A program made the translations under genes and the position numbers. Of a DNA stretch of 17,464 bases, positions 10,981 to 17,464 are shown piece by piece. The DNA comes from Methylococcaceae bacterium (GTDB lineage: Bacteria > Pseudomonadota > Gammaproteobacteria > Methylococcales > Methylomonadaceae). Position 1 is the stretch's first letter; each line of letters starts with the position of its first letter. The DNA lies in the NCBI GenBank assembly GCA_030699345.1, contig JAUYMX010000235.1:1-17464 (forward strand), in the 5' to 3' direction. Under the pieces are notes generated by a model, which was given only the letters and a program-made list of their open reading frames with translations, was not told the origin of the DNA and made no database searches.

Positions 10981-13641
10981 ATGTTTAATAATCTCACCAT
11001 CAAAGCCCGTCTATTTGCTCTTATTGGTTTTTTATCGGCATTTTTAATACTCATTGGTATCGTTGGCCTAAAGGGCATGAACGATTCCAATGCTGGATTA
11101 CGCACGGTGTATATCAACCGAACAGTCCCTTTAGTTCAGTTGGCAGAAATTTTAGATTTATTAACGAGCAATGTCATCGAGTTGAATTTAGCTAGCAAGC
11201 ATGATCTGCGGCTGGAAGAGAGTAAAAATCATCAAAGTGCCCTGTCTAATCACAGTAATAACATTGATCAAAACATTGTTGTTATTAATAAGCTTTGGGA
11301 GGCTTTCTCAACAAATAATCTATCAGCAAACGAAACAGAATTAGCTCATGAAGCACATCAATTAATACAGGATTTTTTAAAAAATAACGTATTAGTAGCC
11401 AAAGAACTCTATAGCCAAGGCCGATATAGCGAAGCCAACATCTTCATGACGGCAGAGCTAGGGCCTAAAGCCGATAAAGTCATGGCGGCGATGGATAAAT
11501 TAAAACAATTACAAGCCGACGTTGCCAAGCAAGAATACGAAAACGCTGTATCGGATTTTGAGCAAACGTTATTAGTTAATATTATTTTGATAGTTTTGGC
11601 TTTAGTTTTAGCCACCGTATTTGGTTTGATAGTCATCCGTAATTTGATGAAGCAATTGGGTGGCGAGCCTAAAGATGTTGCCGATTTAGTCAATAAGGTT
11701 GCACTCGGCCAACTGAATAATGTCATCAGTCTTAAACCTGGCGACACCGATAGCTTGTTGTCAGATATGAAAAACTTGCAAACGGCTATTAATGACTTGG
11801 TTTCAGCACAAAATCTGATGGCCAAAAAGCACGCAGAAGGCTGGATTTATGAACAAATCGATGCCTCAAAATTCCCCGGTACTTACGGCAAGATGGCAAG
11901 TGAAATAAATCAGCTGGTCGCCGCTCACGTCGCGGTAAAAATGCAAGTTGTCGAGATTGTGGGTGAGTATGCTAAAGGTGATTTCTCTCATGAAATGGAC
12001 CGCCTGCCCGGTGACAAAGCTAAAGTAACTAATGCAGTAGATGCCGTTAAAACAGCGCTGCTTTCTGTTAATAATGAAATCAAGTCGTTGGTTGAAGCCG
12101 GAGTAAAAGGTGATTTTTCAAAACGTAGCCATGCAGACCGCTTTGAGTTTGTTTTTAAAGACATATTGACTGATATAGATACCTTAGTCGCCACTTGTGA
12201 ACACGCTTTTGACGATACCGTGCGCGTTGCCAAAGCCCTGGCGACCGGTGATCTTACCCAAACCGTTACCAGAGACGATCCCGGCACGTTTGGCCAAGTA
12301 AAAGAAGGCTTAAATACCACGGTAGAAAACTTGAAAACCATGATTGGTGAAATCAAAGAAGCGAGTGATTCGATCAGCAATGCCGCCAAAGAAATCGCTG
12401 CCGGCAATAATGATTTATCACATCGTACCGAAGAACAAGCCGCCAGCTTGGAAGAAACCGCCGCCAGCATGCAAGAGCTTACCTCTACCGTGCATCACAA
12501 TACCGAAAATGCCAAACATGCCAATGAGTTGGCAGTCAATGCGACCGATGTTGCAGCTAAAGGCGTGCAGGTAGTTGGGCAAGTCGTGCAAACCATGGAA
12601 TCTATCCATGATTCTTCACGTAGAGTCGTGGATATTATTGGCACGATCGACGGTATCGCTTTTCAAACCAATATCCTGGCCCTTAATGCGGCTGTCGAAG
12701 CCGCCCGTGCCGGTGAGCAAGGCCGTGGCTTTGCAGTTGTTGCCGGAGAAGTGCGCAATTTAGCGCAACGCGCGGCTGCCGCGGCTGGAGAAATTAAAAA
12801 CCTGATTGGCGATTCCGTGGAGCAAATAGAAGACGGTACTCGCCTGGTAACGCATGCCGGCAAAACCATGGGCGAGATTGTTAATTCTATCCATGGTGTG
12901 ACCGTGATTATGTCCGAAATTGCCTCGGCTTCGGTGCAGCAAACTGCCGGTATCGAACAGGTAAATCTCGCTATCGGGCAAATGGATGATGTCACTCAGC
13001 AAAATGCCGCCTTGGTTGAGCAGGCCGCCGCCGCTGCAGAATCTCTGGAAGAGCAAACCCAAAACTTAACAGCAACCGTTGGGCAATTTAACGTCGATGG
13101 CCAAAGTGGCGGACGTTCTAGTCATCGAGCCACGGCTAGCGTTAGCTCATTTACCAACAAACCCGCCGCGCCTGTTAAAGTGCAAACTTACCAACCGCAA
13201 TCAGCGCCTGCGCCAATTACATCAACTATTAATTTTGAAGAGGTATTGGAAAAACATTCTGCATGGAAAGTTAAGTTGCGTGCAGCGATAACCCAAAAAG
13301 AAGTCCTTGATGCAGCCACAATCTCAAAAGATAACTGCTGTGATTTTGGTAAATGGCTGTATGGAGACGCCAAAGCACAGGTCGGCCAGCGTGCCAGCTT
13401 TATCGAATGCGTCGCCAAACATGCAGCATTTCATGTTGAAGCAGGAAAAATCGCTACAACTATCAATGCCAAGAAATACCAAGAGGCCGATCATATGTTG
13501 GCTGGAGGGTCGGCATTTAGCAATGCATCCAATGACGTTGGCATAGCCGTTATGCGCTTGAAAAAAGACGTTAATTCACCGGTTAAACCAAAGTCGCAAC
13601 CTGCTAAAGCAGCCAGTAGCGACGATTGGGAAGAGTTTTAA
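10981..13641 (+). CDS. Methyl-accepting chemotaxis protein with CZB zinc-binding domain
   Basis: This 886-aa transmembrane chemoreceptor has TM1 at about 11-30, a periplasmic four-helix-type sensor (31-195) and TM2 at about 196-219. An extended series of HAMP-like units follows (about 220-460; repeated GEY.KGDF, GVKGDF, ALATGDL patterns). The signalling domain carries the near-invariant tip IDGIAFQTNILALNAAVEAA and GRGFAVVAGEVRNLAQR. The C-terminal CZB domain (about 751-865) carries the usual zinc ligands H759 (KHSAWK), C787 (CCDFGKW), H814 and H818 (HAAFH). CZB domains in other receptors sense zinc or HOCl. The last residues DWEEF fit the xWxxF tether that recruits CheR/CheB. It lies just outside attR, so it is probably a resident gene. 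Confidence 0.95.
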   Translation: MFNNLTIKARLFALIGFLSAFLILIGIVGLKGMNDSNAGLRTVYINRTVPLVQLAEILDLLTSNVIELNLASKHDLRLEESKNHQSALSNHSNNIDQNIVVINKLWEAFSTNNLSANETELAHEAHQLIQDFLKNNVLVAKELYSQGRYSEANIFMTAELGPKADKVMAAMDKLKQLQADVAKQEYENAVSDFEQTLLVNIILIVLALVLATVFGLIVIRNLMKQLGGEPKDVADLVNKVALGQLNNVISLKPGDTDSLLSDMKNLQTAINDLVSAQNLMAKKHAEGWIYEQIDASKFPGTYGKMASEINQLVAAHVAVKMQVVEIVGEYAKGDFSHEMDRLPGDKAKVTNAVDAVKTALLSVNNEIKSLVEAGVKGDFSKRSHADRFEFVFKDILTDIDTLVATCEHAFDDTVRVAKALATGDLTQTVTRDDPGTFGQVKEGLNTTVENLKTMIGEIKEASDSISNAAKEIAAGNNDLSHRTEEQAASLEETAASMQELTSTVHHNTENAKHANELAVNATDVAAKGVQVVGQVVQTMESIHDSSRRVVDIIGTIDGIAFQTNILALNAAVEAARAGEQGRGFAVVAGEVRNLAQRAAAAAGEIKNLIGDSVEQIEDGTRLVTHAGKTMGEIVNSIHGVTVIMSEIASASVQQTAGIEQVNLAIGQMDDVTQQNAALVEQAAAAAESLEEQTQNLTATVGQFNVDGQSGGRSSHRATASVSSFTNKPAAPVKVQTYQPQSAPAPITSTINFEEVLEKHSAWKVKLRAAITQKEVLDAATISKDNCCDFGKWLYGDAKAQVGQRASFIECVAKHAAFHVEAGKIATTINAKKYQEADHMLAGGSAFSNASNDVGIAVMRLKKDVNSPVKPKSQPAKAASSDDWEEF

Positions 13642-13670
13642 CCTCCACGCTAAACATTTAGAATTTCCGC

Positions 13671-13694
13671 GTGGGCACAGAAAAACGTGCCCAC
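13671..13694. terminator. Palindromic hairpin between convergent genes
   Basis: GTGGGCAC (13671-13678) and GTGCCCAC (13687-13694) form a perfect 8-bp stem with an 8-nt loop, placed between the ends of the chemoreceptor gene and the vWA-TPR gene. There is no T run on either side. The flanks (GCGTGGGCAC, GTGCCCACCCTACA) look like a REP-type dispersed palindrome I recall from proteobacterial genomes, so it may be a repeat rather than a terminator. Confidence 0.45.
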
Positions 13695-13764
13695 CCTACA
13701 TTTGAATTTCGCTTTTAGTCAAAATTTTGAGCGTTCAATATAAATTCAAGTCTGAACTCTATAA

Positions 13765-15618
13765 CTAATTATCACCTTGGCGATTACGCTTACGCTGGTA
13801 TTCGTATTTGTATTGATATTCAAACTTACGCCGTAACAAACCCGCCGGATCGTCGGGGATTCTGTTCAGCCATTGCTGGTTAGCTTGTTCGGTTTCATCC
13901 TTGGGTTTTTCTTGCTGCTGAGCGGCAGATTGTTGCGCCTTTTGTTGTTCTTCCTGCTTTTGTTCGTCTGATTTAGCCGGCTCGGCTTCCGGTTTATTTT
14001 CTTCAGCTTTTTTTGGCTGCTCTTGTGGTTTAGCTTCTTCTTGTTGCTCGAGTTTCTCAGGCTGTTTTTCTGAGTCTTTTTCTTGTTGCTGTTCGGAAGA
14101 TTCAGATTTTTGATCTGATTTTTGCTGCTCATCTGACGATTCAGACTTTTTGCCATCCTTGTCGTCTTTCTTATCGGAATCTTCTTTAGATTGATCTTTT
14201 TTATCTTGTTGATCGTCTTTTTTCTGATCTTTATTTTCTTGCTGTTGCTGCTGTTTTTGTTTTTCCAGTTCTTTTTCTACCAGCTCTTTATTGTATTTGG
14301 CATCGCTGTTGTTCGGATCTAGTTGCAGGGCTTTTTCGTAAGCTTTGATAGCTTCTTCCAATTGCCCTTGTTGCGCCAACGCATTTCCTTGGTTATAAGC
14401 GGCATCTGCAGTCTTGCTGTTGCTTAAAGTGTCTGCAGCTTGTTGATATTGACCGGCCTTGTACTGCGCAGCGGCTTTCCAGTCGGGACTTTCAAATTTC
14501 TCCGCTGCTTGTTCAAATTGATTGTTTTTATAGGCTTCTTGAGCCTGTTGGTTTTTGTTCAACCATAAGTCTTGCCATTCAACTGCATAGCTGTTTTTAG
14601 GTAACGGCAACAGCAGTAATAAGCCAATACAGAGCAGCCCTTTTCTAAAGCTCAGTGCGGCTAAAGGCAACGCTAACAATAACAGCCACGGGCCTTTATC
14701 GTCCCATTGGTCCAACAGCATGTTGTTATTTTCGCGCCCCTGTTCGTTGGGTTTTTCGATGTTTGCCAATAATGTTTCAATGTCGCGATCGTCAGCACTG
14801 ATCGTTTGAAAAACGCCATTGCCAGCCTTGGCCAAACTCGCCAACTCATCTACAGCCATTTTCGGAATAACGATATTGCCTTGTTTGTCTTTAACAAAGC
14901 CGCCTTCGGGCAAGGCGATGGGCGCGCCATCTTCACTGCCGACAGCCAGTACAGACAATCGATAGTTTTCCAATGCGTTAACGGCTGGCAAGGCGTTATC
15001 CAAATCGGCACCATCGGTTACTAACATAATATCCCCTGATAATGCACCCGCCCGGCGTAACAATTCCGTTGCTCTTTTTAGCACTAATGCAGTATTGCGA
15101 CCGGGCGCGAACGCCAGCAGACTGGTATCCAGTGCCGACAATTGGCTGTCGATAGTGTTGTTGTCATCGGTCAACGGCGTCACCGTAAACGCATCACCGG
15201 CATATACCAGTAGTGCAGTTTGGCCATCTTTACGACGTTTGAGTATGTCGGCAATTTTGTAGCGGGCACGAATTAAGCGGCTGGGTTTAAGGTCTTGAGC
15301 ATCCATGGTGCGCGAAATATCTAAGGCAATAACCACTGCAGAATCGTTTTTGAACACCGGCGAGGGTAAGCGCTGCCAAGTCGGGCCAGCCAAGGCGACA
15401 ATGCTCAACAACCCGGCAATCGCTCCGGTAGTTAATGGCAGGCGACTTTGTTTTACAGCTTTTTGTTGCAATAAATAAGGTAACAATTCGGCATCGCAAA
15501 CTTGAGTCCAGTTGCCTTGTTGAAGCTTGTTTTTTAATAGCGCCGACAAAATAACCAGGTACGGAATCAGGCTAAGCAACCAATACGGTCTAATAAAATG
15601 CAGTTCAGTCAGATTCAT
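13765..15618 (-). CDS. vWA and TPR membrane protein (BatB-BatC fusion type)
   Basis: The start at 15618 gives 617 aa, supported by a GGGGAAG ribosome site and ATGA overlap with the preceding gene; an in-frame ATG 25 codons earlier lies inside that gene. Membrane helices lie at about 12-29 and 62-80. A vWA domain (about 92-285) has MIDAS D100, S102 and T104 (DISRT; Thr in place of the second Ser) and D202 (TDGAD). A third hydrophobic region spans 310-340, and TPR repeats run from about 355 to 445 (AAYNQGNALAQQGQLEEAIKAYEKALQLDP). A Gln/Lys/Glu/Asp-rich disordered tail of about 140 residues follows. Bat proteins form membrane-bound modules with a MoxR ATPase, proposed to act as chaperones or in stress tolerance. 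No BatD gene follows, as the operon ends here. Confidence 0.92.
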   Translation of the reverse strand: MNLTELHFIRPYWLLSLIPYLVILSALLKNKLQQGNWTQVCDAELLPYLLQQKAVKQSRLPLTTGAIAGLLSIVALAGPTWQRLPSPVFKNDSAVVIALDISRTMDAQDLKPSRLIRARYKIADILKRRKDGQTALLVYAGDAFTVTPLTDDNNTIDSQLSALDTSLLAFAPGRNTALVLKRATELLRRAGALSGDIMLVTDGADLDNALPAVNALENYRLSVLAVGSEDGAPIALPEGGFVKDKQGNIVIPKMAVDELASLAKAGNGVFQTISADDRDIETLLANIEKPNEQGRENNNMLLDQWDDKGPWLLLLALPLAALSFRKGLLCIGLLLLLPLPKNSYAVEWQDLWLNKNQQAQEAYKNNQFEQAAEKFESPDWKAAAQYKAGQYQQAADTLSNSKTADAAYNQGNALAQQGQLEEAIKAYEKALQLDPNNSDAKYNKELVEKELEKQKQQQQQENKDQKKDDQQDKKDQSKEDSDKKDDKDGKKSESSDEQQKSDQKSESSEQQQEKDSEKQPEKLEQQEEAKPQEQPKKAEENKPEAEPAKSDEQKQEEQQKAQQSAAQQQEKPKDETEQANQQWLNRIPDDPAGLLRRKFEYQYKYEYQRKRNRQGDN

Positions 15619-16607
15619 AACAACTTCCCCCGGAAAGCAAATCGGGACAAACAAACAGCTACAGCCAGTGCTAACGCCAACCCAAGTGGCCATGGGTAAA
15701 GCTCGCTGCGCGGCCGGTAATATTGCTTGTCTTTTTCGACCGGCTCCAGCTCATCCAGCAATTGGTAAATTTTGTCTAATTCTTCGGTGTTTCTGGCACG
15801 AAAGTAACGGCCGCCGGTAGTGTCGGCAATGGCGGTCAGGGTTTTTTCATCCAAATCGCGCGACGGGTTGACGGTGCGTGAGCCAAAAAAGCTACGCACC
15901 TGCATTTCATCGGCGCCTATGCCGATGGTATAAATCTTTAGTTGGTTTTCTGCCGCCAATTCAGCGGCTTTAATTGGCGATACTTCACCCGCAGTGTTGG
16001 CGCCATCGGTGAGCAATATCAACACCCGGCTATTAGCTTGTTGATTTTTAAGGCGCTTAACCGCCAAGCCAATCGCATCACCAATGGCAGTATTGTCACC
16101 AGCCAAACCGATAGCCGATTCATTTAATAAGGTGATGACAGTTTTGCGGTCAAAGGTTAACGGCGTCTGTAAATAGGCTTGGGTACCGAACAATATAAGT
16201 CCCACTCGATCACCGACGCGGCGGTTAATAAAATCGGCGGCAACAAATTTGGTGGCGGTCAAGCGATCGACTCGCTGCTTGTTGATGACAAAATCCTGTT
16301 CTTCCATACTGCCGGACAAATCCACGGCCAGCATTAAATCGCGGCCGCTTACCGTTTGTTCAATAGGTTCGCCCAACCATTGCGGCCTGCTGACGGCAGT
16401 TACCAACAACACCCAAGCAGCTATTGCCAGCCATAACCGCCAAGGTTTTTGCGGCGATAAAGCCCGGCTTTCAAAGCCGGCAAAATCGTCAAGAAACGGT
16501 ACTTTTAATGCCGCTTGTTCGGCTAATTGGCTGGCGGGTAACAGCCAACGAATTAATAAAGGTAGAGGTAAAACGGTTAACAGCCAGGGCCATTCGAAGT
16601 GAATCAT
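15615..16607 (-). CDS. vWA membrane protein (BatA type)
   Basis: This 330-aa protein has two N-terminal hydrophobic helices (about 8-23 and 57-73) and a vWA domain (about 88-290) with an intact MIDAS: D96-L-S98-G-S100, T173 (GDNTAIGDA) and D201 (LLTDGAN). A C-terminal helix lies at about 306-325. The PWL and RPQW..EP....SGRDLMLAVDLSGSM blocks are diagnostic for BatA. It overlaps the upstream DUF4381 gene by 4 bp (16604-16607) and the downstream BatB/C gene by 4 bp, so the operon is translated in a coupled chain. It is metal-binding and probably faces the periplasm, pairing with the BatB-type protein. Confidence 0.93.
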   Translation of the reverse strand: MIHFEWPWLLTVLPLPLLIRWLLPASQLAEQAALKVPFLDDFAGFESRALSPQKPWRLWLAIAAWVLLVTAVSRPQWLGEPIEQTVSGRDLMLAVDLSGSMEEQDFVINKQRVDRLTATKFVAADFINRRVGDRVGLILFGTQAYLQTPLTFDRKTVITLLNESAIGLAGDNTAIGDAIGLAVKRLKNQQANSRVLILLTDGANTAGEVSPIKAAELAAENQLKIYTIGIGADEMQVRSFFGSRTVNPSRDLDEKTLTAIADTTGGRYFRARNTEELDKIYQLLDELEPVEKDKQYYRPRSELYPWPLGLALALAVAVCLSRFAFRGKLL

Positions 16608-17080
16608 TTTTTTGGTGTTACTTGTGCGTTAAGCCAATCTTGGCAAAGACTAAGGAGTTGGGAGATTTCGCCATCACTCGGCGAAGTGTTTCGATACGGC
16701 GCATTAGCCAATAATTGACCAATACCCTCGCTGAAAGGTGTACCTTTGACTGAGCTATCGAGGAACAATAGCCAGTCTTGACCGGTCAAGCCAGCTGCTC
16801 TGCTCCGTGGCAAGTTACTAACCGCAACACGCCGCAGCAATTTGGACAGTTCAACCAGTTTTTGTTGGTTTTTAATTTCGGTATTTTGTTTGATGCTCAG
16901 TAGCAGCTTTTTCGCAGTTTTAATCGCTGTTTTGCGGGTCAAACGTTTGTAAAACCAAATACCACCAGCTATCAATAAAATAACCAACAGTGCCACTAGC
17001 CACCAACCGATTGCCGGTGGCCACCAGATAATAGCGTCGGGTATGTGTATATCTTTAAGCGGGAGTTGCTGGGCTTCCAT
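16604..17080 (-). CDS. DUF4381 membrane protein of the MoxR/Bat operon
   Basis: This 158-aa protein begins with a short segment (LPLKDIHIPDAIIWWPPAIGWW) typical of DUF4381, followed by one strong membrane helix (about 27-45) and a basic cytoplasmic region with LSKLLRRVAVSNLPR and AAGLTGQDWLLFLD. These motifs recur in DUF4381 proteins encoded between DUF58 and BatA genes. The role within the complex is unknown. It starts two bases after the DUF58 stop. Confidence 0.88.
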   Translation of the reverse strand: MEAQQLPLKDIHIPDAIIWWPPAIGWWLVALLVILLIAGGIWFYKRLTRKTAIKTAKKLLLSIKQNTEIKNQQKLVELSKLLRRVAVSNLPRSRAAGLTGQDWLLFLDSSVKGTPFSEGIGQLLANAPYRNTSPSDGEISQLLSLCQDWLNAQVTPKK

Positions 17081-17082
17081 GA

Positions 17083-17464
17083 TTATCTTGACCGTCTTAA
17101 TGCTTGGATAGGGTCATCGGTGGTGCTGCATTGCACAAACATCATCGCCTTTTTTTTAGCTATTTGTTGTACCTGTTGTAAGCGTTGCTCAAAATGTTGC
17201 TGGTAATTAATCAGTTGTCGTTGATCGTTGGCATCAAAAATCACCTCGCGTTGTTCGTCGGTAAAACGATAACGCCCGCTGCTTGGTAGACTGCTTTCCA
17301 ATGGGTCATATATAAAAATCAGCACCACATCGCAATGCTGAGCCAGCTTAGCCAAATGACTTTCCGCTTTAGCATCGACGCCGCGAAAATCACTGATGAT
17401 GTAAACCAAACTACCAGGGCGAACATGTTGGCTAAGTCTTAACCAAGCATGTTCCAAAGTAATG
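17083..17464 (-). CDS. DUF58 domain protein, C-terminal part (5' end outside window)
   Basis: The reverse frame is open to the window edge; 126 residues are visible and no start codon can be assigned (an internal TTG at 17457 is not credible). Visible features are GSLVYIISDFRGVD, a run typical of the vWA-like second half of DUF58 proteins, then VVLIFIYDPLESSLPSSGRYRFTD and an RLQQVQQIAKKK helix. DUF58 proteins accompany MoxR AAA+ ATPases, and the order DUF58, DUF4381, vWA, vWA-TPR is the usual MoxR-associated operon. A MoxR gene is expected beyond the window. Confidence 0.88.
   Translation of the reverse strand, partial: ITLEHAWLRLSQHVRPGSLVYIISDFRGVDAKAESHLAKLAQHCDVVLIFIYDPLESSLPSSGRYRFTDEQREVIFDANDQRQLINYQQHFEQRLQQVQQIAKKKAMMFVQCSTTDDPIQALRRSR

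Noticed and set aside
10806..10988. Forward 60-aa frame upstream of the chemoreceptor
   Set aside because: No ribosome site, overlaps the likely promoter and runs into the chemoreceptor start in another frame.

Overview
The window looks like gammaproteobacterial chromosome of moderate GC. It holds the 3' end of a YicC-type stress gene on the left and a chemoreceptor plus a MoxR-associated von Willebrand A (Bat-type) operon on the right. A methanotroph-like host is possible from the general look, but nothing here proves a genus. Between these chromosomal parts sits an integrated element of about 10.2 kb. It is bounded by an imperfect 97-bp direct repeat (425-521 and 10647-10743, 92 of 97 identical) made of the last codons of yicC plus its terminator.

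Element layout. Just inside attL is a P4-type tyrosine integrase (618-1877), followed by a branched RNA structure and an unknown gene (1993-2667). A coupled regulatory cluster comes next: AlpA, a 114-aa protein and an HTH_39-like protein. A coiled-coil protein and a complete Mu-type portal protein (DUF935) follow; no capsid or large terminase gene is present. From 5570 to 6001 lies a non-coding control region with two hairpins/terminators, a good sigma-70 promoter and a C4/CI-type antisense RNA candidate flanked by two identical GATTCGAACC boxes. It leads into four tightly coupled genes (6002-9028) that end in a DUF3987-like replication ATPase. The 3' end of that gene carries eight 11-12 bp iterons in both orientations, a candidate replication origin. 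After a strong terminator come a small TubC_N-like gene, two copies of a tRNA-like cloverleaf RNA with a 52-aa antisense gene between them, and a reverse-strand Mor-family activator with a duplicated dimerisation domain.

Reading of the whole. Integrase, AlpA, replication ATPase with iterons, C4/CI-like immunity RNA, a lone portal, a Mor activator and the absence of virion genes fit a P4/PICI-like phage satellite. The portal and Mor point to a Mu-like helper. This is inference; no helper is in the window.

Right flank. Beyond attR is a forward chemoreceptor gene with a C-terminal zinc-binding CZB domain and a CheR/CheB-type tether. Facing it is a reverse-strand operon: DUF58 (partial), DUF4381, BatA-like vWA and a fused BatB/BatC-like vWA-TPR protein.
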